NCBI GenBank assembly: GCA_046352935.1
Contig: JAXMGR010000016.1
Span: forward strand, 35,834-99,833
Reading direction: 5' to 3'
DNA: 64,000 nt
Source: CAYWMY01 sp046352935
Lineage (GTDB): Bacteria; Pseudomonadota; Gammaproteobacteria; Steroidobacterales; Steroidobacteraceae
Position 1 is the stretch's first letter, and each line of letters begins with the position of its first letter. The notes under the pieces were generated by a model. The model was not told the DNA's origin and ran no database searches. It worked only from the letters and a program-made list of their open reading frames with translations. Below, in pieces: positions 26,023 through 35,521 of the stretch. Position numbers and translations under genes: made by a program.

Positions 26023-27534
26023 TCAGGTGGCGACGATGTCGCGCAGCACCTGTTTCACGACCTTGCGCATCTCGTTGCGCGGCAGCGCCTCGACGAAGAC
26101 CACGTCCCTGGGATGCTTGTAGCTTCCCAGTCGGCCCTTGAACCAGTCGAGGACCGATCTCTTGTCGAGTCCGCGCTCCGGCCGGACGACGACCACCGCG
26201 ACAGGAACCTCGCCCCACGCCGCATCCCTGCGACCGACGACAGCGGCCTCGATCACGTCCGGATGCGAGAGCAGCACGTTTTCGAGTTCGGTGGGGTAGA
26301 TGTTCTCGCCGCCGGAGATGATCATGTCCTTCTTGCGATCGACGATGCGATAGCGACCCGCATGATCGACGGCACCGATGTCGCCAGTGTGGAACCAGCC
26401 ATCGACGAGGGCGCTCCGGGTCGCATCATCGTTGTTCCAGTAGCCCGTCATGACATTGGCGCCGCGCACGAGGATTTCCCCGGGCACGTCGACCTCGCAG
26501 TCACACCCGGCGGCGTCCACGATGCGGATCTCGCAGTGCATGGCTGGAAAGCCCGCGGTACCTGCCGTCTCGCGGGCGTTCGACACCGACTGATGGATGG
26601 CGATCGGGGCGGTCTCGCTGGCACCGTACATGTTGAGGAGCGGGATGCCCCGGTCGTGCCAGTAGCGCACCATGTCGTCTGGGATGGCACAGGATCCCGT
26701 CAGCACCGCGCGCAGGCAGAGCGGGGCGGTTTCCCAGTGCGGCAGGCTGCGCAGGGGTTGCATGTGCGCGGGCAGGATGATCGTCAGGGTGGGCTGCTCG
26801 TCGACCAGGCAGGAGAGCACGGCCTGCGGCTCGAAGACGCGGTGCAGGATCACCGTGGCGCCGACGTAGAACGCGGTCGTGGTCTGGACGTTGAGGCCCC
26901 CGACGTGGAACAGCGGCAACATCGTGAGGATCAGGTCCCCGCCGGTCATGCCGTGCAGCAGCACGCTGTTGAGGGCATTGGTCTGAACGGCCTGCTGGGT
27001 GAGTACGGCCCCCTTCGGAACACCCGTGGTGCCCGAGGTGTAGATGATCAGCAGCGGCGCATCGAGTCCGATGCCGGGGTGCCGGTCCGGGCCGGCGGCG
27101 CTGCGCTCCAGGTCCACCAGTCGCGACCACGCCGCCGGCGGAGCGTCGTGCATGGCGATGAACAGGCAGTCGGGTACCTCTGTGTGCAGCAGGTCGCAGG
27201 CGCTGACGTAGGGCTCGTCCACGATCCATGCCCGCGCACCGCAGTCGCGCACCATGTGCAGGTGCTCCCGGGGGGCCAGGCGCCAGTTCAGGGGCACGAG
27301 GATGGCGCCCAGGCGAGCACAGGCGAACAGCAGCACCAGCAGCTGCGGATGGTTCTGCCCGAGATAGGCGACGCGGTCGCCCGGCTCGATGCCGAGGACG
27401 TTGCGCAGCATCCGTGCGCTGATCCGGATGGCGTCGTTGAACTGCGGATAGCTCAGGGTACCGCCTTCGAAGCGCAGCGCCGTCCTGTCCGGCGTCGCGC
27501 AGGCCCATCGCTCGATCCAGTCAGCAACGTTCAT
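26023..27534 (-). CDS. AMP-forming acyl-CoA/aryl-CoA ligase
   Basis: A 503-residue ANL-superfamily ligase from the ATG at 27534 (MNVADWIERW). It activates a carboxylic acid with ATP and CoA through an acyl-adenylate. Visible motifs are IYTSGTTGVPKG (phosphate-binding loop), GWFHTGDIG and DRKKDMIISGGENIYP (hinge), with the acyl-binding segment NMYGASE; the catalytic Lys lies in PRNEMRKV near the end. The start overlaps the Mo-hydroxylase catalytic gene by 14 bases. This tight coupling suggests the hydroxylase works on a CoA thioester, as furoyl-CoA dehydrogenase or 4-hydroxybenzoyl-CoA reductase do (inference). Confidence 0.92.
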   Translation of the reverse strand: MNVADWIERWACATPDRTALRFEGGTLSYPQFNDAIRISARMLRNVLGIEPGDRVAYLGQNHPQLLVLLFACARLGAILVPLNWRLAPREHLHMVRDCGARAWIVDEPYVSACDLLHTEVPDCLFIAMHDAPPAAWSRLVDLERSAAGPDRHPGIGLDAPLLIIYTSGTTGVPKGAVLTQQAVQTNALNSVLLHGMTGGDLILTMLPLFHVGGLNVQTTTAFYVGATVILHRVFEPQAVLSCLVDEQPTLTIILPAHMQPLRSLPHWETAPLCLRAVLTGSCAIPDDMVRYWHDRGIPLLNMYGASETAPIAIHQSVSNARETAGTAGFPAMHCEIRIVDAAGCDCEVDVPGEILVRGANVMTGYWNNDDATRSALVDGWFHTGDIGAVDHAGRYRIVDRKKDMIISGGENIYPTELENVLLSHPDVIEAAVVGRRDAAWGEVPVAVVVVRPERGLDKRSVLDWFKGRLGSYKHPRDVVFVEALPRNEMRKVVKQVLRDIVAT

Positions 27535-29899
27535 CGGCGGCTTCCCGGACGATCTCCTGCCGATGATCGGCCGGGTCCGGTACACGCAGCTGCCGTCGCT
27601 CGGCAATCGCCCGCGCCACCTTCTCGGGCGACAGTGGCGGGTTGAAGATCCGCACGCCTGTGGCGTTGCAGAGCGCGTTGGCCACGGCCGGAGCGATCAC
27701 GATGGTCGGCAGCTCAGAGATGCCCTTGGCACCGTAGGGCCCTTCGGCGCAGTGGCTTTCGATGAAGTGCAGGTCGAGCACCGGCATTTCGGGCGCCGTG
27801 ATGAGTTTGTAGTCGCGGAAGCAGGCGTTCCTGAGCATCCCCCGCTGGATCTGCATGTCCTCGCTGAGGGCATAACCGAGTCCGATGGCGATCCCGCCTT
27901 CGATCTGCGCTTCGAGCCCCATCCGGTTGATGACGCGGCCGACGTCCTGCGCCACGGTGATCCGGTCGACCCTGATCTCTCCGGTCAGCGTATCGACGGT
28001 GACCTCGGCGACGTGCACGGCGTGCGCATAGGCGGCCGAGTGATCGGAGAAGTGGCTGGCGCCCTCGGGTTCGCTCTTCGGTTCATAGTAGTCCGAGACC
28101 ATCACCAGCTCCGGCTCTGCCTGGAAGTGCATCTGGCGCAGCAGCCGGTCGAGTCTGATCAGAGAGGTCCCGCAGGCCTCACGCACCACGAAGCCGCCAC
28201 GCAGATCCAGCGTGTCGGCAGGTTCCCCCAGGAACTTCGCGGCACTCGCGAGGATCTGCGCCCGGGCCTTGCGCGCGGCGCGGCGTGCGCCGTTGCCCGC
28301 GATGAAGGTGGTACGCGACGCATGGACTCCCACATCCCACGGCGCGATGTCGGAATCGTTGTTGACGATCGTCACGTGTTCGACCGGTACGCCGAGTTCC
28401 TCGGCGACGATCAGCGTGATGACGGCGTCGATGCCCTGGCCGATCTCCGAGGCGCCCGTGATGATCGTGACGCGCGCATAGTCGTCCAGCTTGAGGATGG
28501 TGCCGATGCCATCCGACTTGTGGATCTTCGCACCGCCGGCATTGTGGATCGAGGACGCGAGACCGATGCCCTTCTTGTAGCGGCCGGGGCGGTCCCGCAG
28601 GGTCGCGTATTCCCTGCGCTTGCGGCTGTAGTCGCTGGCACTCGCGGCCGTCTGCAGGCACTCCGCCAGCGCGCATTCGCGCAGGAACGAATTCTGCGGC
28701 GTGACTTCACCCGATTTCTGCGCGTTCTTCAGATGGAATTCGAGCGGATCGAGGTCCACCAGATCGGCCAGCATGTCCATCTGCTGCGCCGTGGCGTAGG
28801 TCGTCTGCACATTGCCGTAACCGCGAAACGACCCTGCGTAGGGATTGTTGGTGTAGATCGCGCGAGCCTTGAACTCGACCACCGGCACGCGGTAATGGCC
28901 CGAAGTCGTGCGCATCATGATGACCGGGATGGTCGGCCCCCACGACGTGTAGGCACCGTTGTCGAGCAGAACGTCGGCCGAGCGGAAGGTGAGCGTGCCA
29001 TCGCGTCTGCAGCCCGTGCGCATGTGGATGATCGCGGTCTGACGGGTCGGCGAGGCCTTGAACTCCTCCTCGCGCGTGAACGTCACCTTCACGGGGCGGC
29101 CCGTCTTCCTCGCGAGCAGCGCGGCGATGGGCTCGTAGGGATAGACGTCGAGCTTGGAACCGAAGGCACCGCCGACCGGCGGCTGGATCACGCGGATGTC
29201 GCCGGGCGACATGCCGAGCGCTGGTGCGAGATCCATCTTGTAGTTGTATGGATACTGCGTCTGGGTCCAGATCGTGAGCTTGCCGTTGTGGTCGAAATCG
29301 GCGATCGCGCAGGACGTGCCCATGCAGCAGTGGGTGACGCGGTGCGGACGGAACACACTGTCGACGATGAAGTCCGATTCGGACTCCGCGGCAGCCAGGT
29401 CGCCGTGCCGGAACTCATACGAGAGGCTGCGATTGCCGGGGAACTCGTCGTGGACGAGCGGCGCACCCTCCCGGGCACCGTCCTCCGGAGTGAACACCCC
29501 GGGCAGCTCCTCGTACTCGACCCGGATCAGCTCGATCGCCCGGCGGGCGATGTCCTCGCTCTCGGCCGCGACGGCCGCCACTTCGTCGTGCTCGCAGCGC
29601 ACCTTGTCCTTGAGCGCGACATTGTCGCGCACGAAACCGAACTTGAGGGTGGCGACGTCACGGCCCGTGAGCACGGCGTGCACGCCGGGCAATGCGGCCG
29701 CTGCGGTGGTATCGATGCTCGCGATCCTCGCGTGCGCCCGTCCCGCGAACAGCACTTTTCCGAAAAGCATCTGCGGCAGGACCATGTCGTTGATGTAACG
29801 GGTCTTGCCGGTGGCCTTGTCGGGAGCATCCGGCTTGCGGACGCGTTGACCGATCAGCGACGTCTTTGCAATGCGCGAAGGACGGGATTTCTGTTCCAT
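27521..29899 (-). CDS. Mo-hydroxylase catalytic subunit, set C
   Basis: A 792-residue molybdenum cofactor-binding subunit from the ATG at 29899 (MEQKSRPS). It contains VGGAFGSKLD, FRGYGNVQ in the active-site loop (Arg-Gly, not the copper-binding Arg-Cys of CO dehydrogenase), the SEIGQGID loop and the C-terminal AKGISELP with the catalytic Glu. The order catalytic, 2Fe-2S, FAD, CoA ligase recalls CoA-ester hydroxylases such as furoyl-CoA dehydrogenase. No signal peptide, so cytoplasmic. Fourth-from-last position among the catabolic genes of a nine-gene minus-strand operon; 20 bases separate it from the FeS gene. Confidence 0.92.
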   Translation of the reverse strand: MEQKSRPSRIAKTSLIGQRVRKPDAPDKATGKTRYINDMVLPQMLFGKVLFAGRAHARIASIDTTAAAALPGVHAVLTGRDVATLKFGFVRDNVALKDKVRCEHDEVAAVAAESEDIARRAIELIRVEYEELPGVFTPEDGAREGAPLVHDEFPGNRSLSYEFRHGDLAAAESESDFIVDSVFRPHRVTHCCMGTSCAIADFDHNGKLTIWTQTQYPYNYKMDLAPALGMSPGDIRVIQPPVGGAFGSKLDVYPYEPIAALLARKTGRPVKVTFTREEEFKASPTRQTAIIHMRTGCRRDGTLTFRSADVLLDNGAYTSWGPTIPVIMMRTTSGHYRVPVVEFKARAIYTNNPYAGSFRGYGNVQTTYATAQQMDMLADLVDLDPLEFHLKNAQKSGEVTPQNSFLRECALAECLQTAASASDYSRKRREYATLRDRPGRYKKGIGLASSIHNAGGAKIHKSDGIGTILKLDDYARVTIITGASEIGQGIDAVITLIVAEELGVPVEHVTIVNNDSDIAPWDVGVHASRTTFIAGNGARRAARKARAQILASAAKFLGEPADTLDLRGGFVVREACGTSLIRLDRLLRQMHFQAEPELVMVSDYYEPKSEPEGASHFSDHSAAYAHAVHVAEVTVDTLTGEIRVDRITVAQDVGRVINRMGLEAQIEGGIAIGLGYALSEDMQIQRGMLRNACFRDYKLITAPEMPVLDLHFIESHCAEGPYGAKGISELPTIVIAPAVANALCNATGVRIFNPPLSPEKVARAIAERRQLRVPDPADHRQEIVREAADERC

Positions 29900-29919
29900 G
29901 GTTTGCTCGCTTCCGGGAT

Positions 29920-30435
29920 TCAAGCCCCGGATCCACCGATGCCGGAACCAGCGCCTCGTCCGCGACACTGGCTCTGCACCACCGATTCGACCGCGTCCAG
30001 CACCTTGGTGTAGCCCGTGCAGCGACAGAGGTTCCCTTCGAGGCCCCGCTGTGCCTCCGCCCGGGTCAGTTGCGGGTTGTTCGCGACCAGCCAGTCGGCC
30101 TGCATGATCATGCCAGGCATGCAGAACCCGCACTGGATCGCGCCGTGATCGACGAAGGCCTGCTGCATCGGATTCATGCCCGCGGGCGTCCGCAGGCCCT
30201 CGATCGTGACGATGTCACGCCCGTCGCAGTCGACTGCGTACATCAGGCAGCTGTTCACGGTCTGGCCATCGACCTTGATCGTGCATGCGCCGCATTCGCC
30301 CTCGCCGCAGGCGTACTTGGTGCCGGTGAGCCCGAGGACCTCGCGCAGCAGGGTCAGCGTCTTCATCGTCACCGGCACCCGCACCGCCACGGGCCGGCCG
30401 TTGAGGGTGAAGGCGATCTCAGTTTCCAAGGACAT
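29920..30435 (-). CDS. Mo-hydroxylase [2Fe-2S] subunit, set C
   Basis: A 171-residue iron-sulfur subunit. Ligands are in ACGEGECGAC with a later VNSC, then CGFCMPGM and CRCTGYTK. The CTGY ending is the usual form for cytoplasmic three-subunit enzymes. A Gly/Arg-rich tail of about 15 residues follows the fold. Its start overlaps the end of the FAD gene by 17 bases. Confidence 0.92.
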   Translation of the reverse strand: MSLETEIAFTLNGRPVAVRVPVTMKTLTLLREVLGLTGTKYACGEGECGACTIKVDGQTVNSCLMYAVDCDGRDIVTIEGLRTPAGMNPMQQAFVDHGAIQCGFCMPGMIMQADWLVANNPQLTRAEAQRGLEGNLCRCTGYTKVLDAVESVVQSQCRGRGAGSGIGGSGA

Positions 30436-31294
30436 GGTTCAGTGCCTCCTCGGTGAAGACGCGGACAAGATGCCTCCGGTACCAGGCGCTCGCGCGCACG
30501 TCGTCGATCGGAGTGGCGTCGACTTCCGCGGCAGCGACCGCCGCACGAACGGCTTCCGCGTCGAGCGATCGACCTTCGAGTGCTCCCTCGATCCTGCGTG
30601 CACGCAACGGCGTGGGCGCGACCGCGCCCAGTGCGACGCGAACATTCCGGAAGATGCCCTCGCGCAGGCTGCCGCCGACGCCGATGGATACCGTCGAGAT
30701 CTCCAGCGCCGGGCGCGGACCGGACTTGCGGAAGTGACCGACGAAACCGGCCGCGGGCGTCCTGAACAGGACCGCCGTGAGCAGTTCCTCGGGCTGTTTG
30801 ACGATCTTCCGCGGTCCCAGAAAGAACTGCTCCAGCGGCACGGTGCGCGAACTCACCGCGCCGTTGCTCCAGCACTGCAGCTCGACCGAAGCATCCAGAA
30901 CCAGCAGCGGAATGCTCATGTCACCGGCCGGGGAGGCGTTGCAGAGATTGCCGCCCAGCGAAGCCGCATTGCGGATCTGGTCACTCGCGAAGTGCTCGGC
31001 CGCTTCGGCCAGGATCGGTGCCGCCCGTGCGATCAGCGGATCGCGCCGGATATCACTCACCGTGGTCAGCGCACCGATGCGGATGCTGTCACCGAGGTGC
31101 TTGATGCCGCCAAGACCCTCGATGCGGCGAATGTTCATCAGCGTACCGGTGTAGCGCCGTACGCCCGATTCGGTCTGTGGCGCGAGGTCGGTGCCACCGC
31201 ACACGACCGTCACGTCGCCGGTCGCCAGCGCCTGCAAGGCCTCGGCCAGACGACGCGGAGCCAGATAGGTCTTTGTTTCCTGCATCATCATCAT
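30419..31294 (-). CDS. Mo-hydroxylase FAD subunit, set C
   Basis: A 291-residue FAD-binding subunit with CGGTDLAPQ near residue 37 and SLGGNLCNASPAGD near residue 110, the two pyrophosphate-binding signatures of the CoxM family. The start is a run of Met codons (MMMMQETK), so the exact initiator is uncertain by up to three codons. Located between the acyl-CoA synthetase beta gene (42 bases upstream) and the FeS gene. Confidence 0.92.
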   Translation of the reverse strand: MMMMQETKTYLAPRRLAEALQALATGDVTVVCGGTDLAPQTESGVRRYTGTLMNIRRIEGLGGIKHLGDSIRIGALTTVSDIRRDPLIARAAPILAEAAEHFASDQIRNAASLGGNLCNASPAGDMSIPLLVLDASVELQCWSNGAVSSRTVPLEQFFLGPRKIVKQPEELLTAVLFRTPAAGFVGHFRKSGPRPALEISTVSIGVGGSLREGIFRNVRVALGAVAPTPLRARRIEGALEGRSLDAEAVRAAVAAAEVDATPIDDVRASAWYRRHLVRVFTEEALNHVLGN

Positions 31295-31336
31295 TCGATT
31301 CCCAAGGGAGCGGAATGGTTCGGGGTCGGCGGCAAC

Positions 31337-31963
31337 TCAGGCCGCGGCCTCAACCGACAGCACCACCAGTGCATCCACGACCGTGGGCTTTCCCCGGCAC
31401 ACCATGACCGGGTTGCAGTCGATCTCGGCGACCGATGGATCCTCGACCAGTAGATCGGCCACGACGTTCAGGATCCGCGCCAGCGCCTCGATGTCAACGG
31501 GCGGACCGCCACGGATTCCCTGCAACAGTTTCCTCCCGGACAGCTGCTGCAGTGCCGCAGCGAGTTCGCCGGGCTCCGGCGGCGCGAGCAGGGCGACGAC
31601 GTCGCCGAAGACCTCCGCCGCGATGCCACCGATGCCGACCGTGACCAGCGGTCCGAAGCCCGGATCGCGATAGCCACCGACGATCAGCTCCAGTTCCGCG
31701 GTGAGCTGCTCGGCCAGCAGCACCGTGCCGTCGCCCGCGGCGGCCAGTTCGTCCCAGATGGCCTCGACCGACCGTTCATCGACGCCGAACCGGACCAGTC
31801 CTCCTTCGGTCTTGTGCGCGACGCCGGAGGCCTTGGCGACCACCGCTCTGCCGAGGGATGCGACGAAGTCCCGCGCCTGTGCCCGCGATGTCGACAGCAG
31901 TTCCCGCGGATAGGGCAGCCCTTCGAGACGCCGCTTGCTCTGCCACTCGGTCAGCGTCTTCAT
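31337..31963 (-). CDS. NDP-forming acyl-CoA synthetase, ATP-grasp (beta) subunit
   Basis: A 208-residue ATP-grasp protein. VAKASGVAHKTEGGLVRFGV matches the conserved beta-domain signature of ADP-forming acetyl-/acyl-CoA synthetases, and EIDCNPVMV is the C-terminal metal-binding block. The alpha partner is encoded immediately upstream with a 4-base overlap. Together they interconvert an acyl-CoA plus ADP and phosphate with the free acid, ATP and CoA. In this operon the pair may activate an acid or conserve energy from a pathway thioester. Confidence 0.85.
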   Translation of the reverse strand: MKTLTEWQSKRRLEGLPYPRELLSTSRAQARDFVASLGRAVVAKASGVAHKTEGGLVRFGVDERSVEAIWDELAAAGDGTVLLAEQLTAELELIVGGYRDPGFGPLVTVGIGGIAAEVFGDVVALLAPPEPGELAAALQQLSGRKLLQGIRGGPPVDIEALARILNVVADLLVEDPSVAEIDCNPVMVCRGKPTVVDALVVLSVEAAA

Positions 31964-33288
31964 GCCCGGCCCCCCGTGGCAAGCGAATTCACGGCTCGTT
32001 CCGGCGAGCCGAAACGCGGTACGCCCGCGCCCGCCATCTCGGCCTCGACGGACGGTGCGTCGAGCACGAAGGCGGCGGTGGGCTTGCCGGTCGACCGGAC
32101 CCCCCGGGCCACCCCGGTGCCGAACGGCGTCAGGTCCAGGCCGCAGTTGATCGCGACCACGCCCTCGACGGCCGGATCGGCGTAGATGGTCTCGATGGCG
32201 CGGACGAAGTGATCCGCGGGGCACTGCGGCGTCAGGTCGACGGGATTGCCGAGCGCGGCGAAGGAGGGCACGAGGCCACGCAGTCGCTCGATCGTGGCGA
32301 CGCTCAACGACGGCAGCACGAGGCCGGCGCGCTCCGCGGCATCCGCCGCGAGCACCGAGGGCCCGCCGGAGATCGTCACGATCGCGATGTTGCGGATCGC
32401 CTTGCCGCGCAGTCCGGCGGCTGCGGCGTGCAGCGTGTCGAAGAAGGCCTCGGTGTCGGCGGATTCCACCACGCCCGCGCGGCGCAGTCCGGCGCGGACC
32501 GCCGTGTGGCCTCCGGCCATGCTGCCGGTATGACTCGCGGCGGCCTTCGCGCCTGCCGCCATCTTGCCCGCCTTGAGCACCACGACTGGCTTCTTCGCGG
32601 TGACCCGACGCGCAACCTCCACGAATCGTCGTCCGTCGCCGAAGCCCTCGACGAACAGGCCGATCGCGGTCGTCTGTGGATCGTCGCCGAGCCACTCGAG
32701 GGCGTCGGTGATACCGACGTCTGCGGAATTGCCGACGCTCAGGAACCGCGACAGCCCGAGTCCGCTCGAGCGCAGATGACCGAAGAACATGCCACCGAAG
32801 GCACCGGACTGGCTGATGAACGACAGTCCACCCGGAACGGTGGGAATCCGCCAGAAATACGAGCCGTTGAGCCAGCGGCCGCCGCCGAGGCAGCTGACCA
32901 CACCCATGCAGTTCGGACCGACGAGCCGCATCCCGGCACTTCCCGCCGTCGCCACGAGGCGATCCTGCACCGCGCGTCCCGCCGTCCCCGTCTCGCCGAA
33001 GCCCGAGGACAGCACGATGGCGGCCCCGGCACCCGCCGCGGCGGCATCGGCGACCGCGGCCTCGACGCGCGCCTGCGGCACCGAGATCAGCGCGAGATCG
33101 ACGGGCCGGTCGAGATGCGGCACTGCCGGAGTGCCGTCGATGCTGCCGGCCTCGGGATGAACCGCGAGCACGTCCCCGGCACCGCTTGCCGCATTCTTGA
33201 GCAGCGTGTTGCCGAGCTTGGAGGAGTCCGTCGCCGACGCGCCGTACACGGCGATCGACTTCGGCTTGAACAGACTGTCGAGACTCAA
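31960..33288 (-). CDS. NDP-forming acyl-CoA synthetase, CoA-binding (alpha) subunit
   Basis: A 442-residue protein. It opens with the CoA-binding Rossmann segment KPKSIAVYGAS and contains SHTGSMAG near residue 260, where the His is the phosphorylated residue of the family. A second CoA-ligase domain follows. The start appears to be TTG at 33288; the sequence just upstream has only an ATT as alternative. The natural single-chain enzymes are about 650-700 residues, so here the protein is split into separate alpha and beta genes. Confidence 0.85.
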   Translation of the reverse strand: MSLDSLFKPKSIAVYGASATDSSKLGNTLLKNAASGAGDVLAVHPEAGSIDGTPAVPHLDRPVDLALISVPQARVEAAVADAAAAGAGAAIVLSSGFGETGTAGRAVQDRLVATAGSAGMRLVGPNCMGVVSCLGGGRWLNGSYFWRIPTVPGGLSFISQSGAFGGMFFGHLRSSGLGLSRFLSVGNSADVGITDALEWLGDDPQTTAIGLFVEGFGDGRRFVEVARRVTAKKPVVVLKAGKMAAGAKAAASHTGSMAGGHTAVRAGLRRAGVVESADTEAFFDTLHAAAAGLRGKAIRNIAIVTISGGPSVLAADAAERAGLVLPSLSVATIERLRGLVPSFAALGNPVDLTPQCPADHFVRAIETIYADPAVEGVVAINCGLDLTPFGTGVARGVRSTGKPTAAFVLDAPSVEAEMAGAGVPRFGSPERAVNSLATGGRA

Positions 33289-33312
33289 AGCAATGACCTC
33301 GGTTCCCGGCGA

Positions 33313-34512
33313 TTATTCGGCGGCGAGCAGCCGCTGCGCCATGAAGTGCTTGAGCACCTCGTTGGCCCCGCTGATGATCGGCAGCACCATCGCGTCGCGC
33401 ACGTATTTCTCCAGCGGGTAGTCCTTCATGTAGCCTGCACCGCCGAAGATCTGCATCGCCTTGACGGTGACGCGGCGTGCCATCTCGGCCGGATAGACCT
33501 TCGCCATGTTGGGAGGCAGCAGGCCCTCCGCAGAGTTCCGGTGCGCGCTCTGCCAGGCGATGCGTCGCACCATCAGACGGGCCATCTCGATGTCCGCCTT
33601 CATGTCGACCAGCATCTGCCCGATGGCCTGGTACCGGCCGATCGGCTGCCCCCAGATCTCCCGTTCCTTCGCATAACCCAGCGCGGCTTCGTATGCGGCG
33701 CGCGCCACGCCGACGGCCATGGTGCCGGTGCCGACGCCGTTGGTGTCGTAGATGGCGTTGATGGTCGTGAAGCCGCCACCCTCGGCGCCCAGCATGTTCT
33801 CCTTCGGCAGACGCACGTTGTCGAAGATCAGCTCGCCGTTCATCGACGCGCGGTGCCCCATCTTGTCCTCGATGGTGCCGATCGAGAACCCCGGCGTATC
33901 GGGCGTGAGGAAGAACACCGAACAGGACTCGGAGTTCGCGCGGCTGCCGTCGCTGCGCGCCAGCACGCCGTAGAGCCTCGACACGCCGGCATTGCTCGCA
34001 TACACCTTGCGGCCGTTGAGCACGTAGTCGTTGCCGTCGCGCAGTGCACGCGTGCGCGTGCCGAGCTTCGGATCCGGGAGCGGACAGAAGATCTCGGTCC
34101 CGCCGGAGGGTTCGGTGGCACCGAAGCAGATCAGGTGCGTCCCGGTCGTGTCCGCCGCGATCGGCCGCAGCCAGCGCTCGCACTGCTCACGGGTTCCCAT
34201 CCGCGCGATCATCTCGGAGATCGACATGACGACGTGAAAGGCGTTCGCCATGCCGATGTCGCTCGCCGCCAGCTCCTCGAGCAGCACCGCGTAGTCGAGC
34301 GTGCTGCCACCCATCCCGCCGTATTCCTCGGGAATCAACAGGGCGTGGAAGCCGAGACCGAAACCCTTCCGGATCACATCGCTCGGGTAGGCCTGGCGTG
34401 GATCGGCGATGCGGTCGACCGCCGCCGAGACCGGCTTGATCTCGTTCTCCGCGAAAGTCCTCGCCAGGTCCTGCAACTGCCGCTGTTCTTCGGACAACTC
34501 GAATCCGATCAT
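33313..34512 (-). CDS. Acyl-CoA dehydrogenase family protein with altered active-site loop
   Basis: A 399-residue flavoprotein of the acyl-CoA dehydrogenase fold: a helical N-terminus, GATEPSGGTE where the family has TEPxxGSD, and a C-terminal helical domain. The loop that carries the catalytic base in most members (YEGT) reads ISGANEV, so the usual Glu is Ser. The base could lie elsewhere, as in isovaleryl-CoA dehydrogenase, or the reaction may not be a standard alpha,beta-dehydrogenation. It is second in the operon, 40 bases after the DHDPS-like gene and 24 before the synthetase. Confidence 0.85.
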   Translation of the reverse strand: MIGFELSEEQRQLQDLARTFAENEIKPVSAAVDRIADPRQAYPSDVIRKGFGLGFHALLIPEEYGGMGGSTLDYAVLLEELAASDIGMANAFHVVMSISEMIARMGTREQCERWLRPIAADTTGTHLICFGATEPSGGTEIFCPLPDPKLGTRTRALRDGNDYVLNGRKVYASNAGVSRLYGVLARSDGSRANSESCSVFFLTPDTPGFSIGTIEDKMGHRASMNGELIFDNVRLPKENMLGAEGGGFTTINAIYDTNGVGTGTMAVGVARAAYEAALGYAKEREIWGQPIGRYQAIGQMLVDMKADIEMARLMVRRIAWQSAHRNSAEGLLPPNMAKVYPAEMARRVTVKAMQIFGGAGYMKDYPLEKYVRDAMVLPIISGANEVLKHFMAQRLLAAE

Positions 34513-34552
34513 GGTGCGGTATCCCTTGCCGTCGGTCGCTTCGCCTTGCCGC

Positions 34553-35521
34553 TCAGACCAGCCCGGCTTCGACCAGACGGCTGTCGATCTGGTTGCGCAG
34601 GTAGTCGGGCAGAGCCTCGAGCGGCGGACGTACCGGACCGCCCGGCAGGCCGAGCCTCTCGGCCCAGTACTTCAGCGCCGCGAGAGGGAACACGCCTTTG
34701 CCCATCAGGTAGGCGACCTGCGTCTCGTGGAACAGCACACGCATCGGCGAGAGCTCGTTGAAGATCCGCTGCGCCTCCTCGATCCGGCCCTGCTTGTACA
34801 GCTTCGTGTACTGCGTGACCCGCGGTTTCGCCGGGGTCTGGAACAGCGCGCCCACGAAATTGCAGAACTGCATGGCCGTGTCGGGCATGTAGCGCATCTG
34901 CTCCATCCAGTAGTCCTCGAAGGGATCGCCGACCACGATCAGGTGGCCGGCGGCCTTGTAGGCCTTGAGGGTCTGGTCGATGCTGCCCATGCCCTGCTTG
35001 ATGCCGCAGATGTTGGGGATCTTCTCGGCAAGCTCCCTGATGAACTCGGGCGTGAGCACGTAGCCGGTCGGGCGCGTGTTGTACAGACAGATGCCGATGT
35101 CGACACGCTCCGCCAGGTACTGGTAGTAACGCAGCACGCCTTCGTTGGACGAGGAGTTGGCATAGGGCGTCACGTGCATCAGTGCATCGACGCCGACGTC
35201 CTGCGCGTGCCGCGCCAGTTCGACCGCCGACACGATGCTGGGGTGGCTCGTGTTGGCGAGCAGCGGCACTCGACCGGCGACGGCGTCGACCGCCACCTCA
35301 TAGATCTTCTTGCGCTCCTCCACCGTGAAGGTGAGCCACTCGCCGCAGGCGCCATCGCAGGTGATGGTGTCGACGCCCATCTCGATCTGCCGGTTGATCC
35401 AGGCCCGGGTGCCGGCGTAGTCGATGCTGTAGTCCCTGTTCAGTGGCTGGATGATGCCGCCGTTGATGCCCGGCAGGTGCTTCCGCGCCCATTGCTTCGC
35501 TTCGTGCTTCTGATACTTCAT
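34553..35521 (-). CDS. Dihydrodipicolinate synthase-family lyase/aldolase
   Basis: A 322-residue class I aldolase-fold enzyme from the ATG at 35521 (MKYQKHEAK). The Schiff-base Lys is visible in CGIKQGMGS, and the family Tyr in LYNTRPTGY. GACGEW replaces the usual GTTGE, so the pyruvate-carboxylate pocket may differ. Members of this superfamily add or remove pyruvate or related keto acids, hydrate or dehydrate, and include hydratase-aldolases of aromatic pathways. It opens the nine-gene minus-strand operon, so it is probably a pathway lyase and not a lysine-biosynthesis enzyme. Confidence 0.87.
   Translation of the reverse strand: MKYQKHEAKQWARKHLPGINGGIIQPLNRDYSIDYAGTRAWINRQIEMGVDTITCDGACGEWLTFTVEERKKIYEVAVDAVAGRVPLLANTSHPSIVSAVELARHAQDVGVDALMHVTPYANSSSNEGVLRYYQYLAERVDIGICLYNTRPTGYVLTPEFIRELAEKIPNICGIKQGMGSIDQTLKAYKAAGHLIVVGDPFEDYWMEQMRYMPDTAMQFCNFVGALFQTPAKPRVTQYTKLYKQGRIEEAQRIFNELSPMRVLFHETQVAYLMGKGVFPLAALKYWAERLGLPGGPVRPPLEALPDYLRNQIDSRLVEAGLV

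Noticed and set aside
31858..34761. A 967-codon plus-strand open frame opposite the acyl-CoA synthetase and dehydrogenase
   Set aside because: Antisense to three genes with clear family motifs; no motif of its own.
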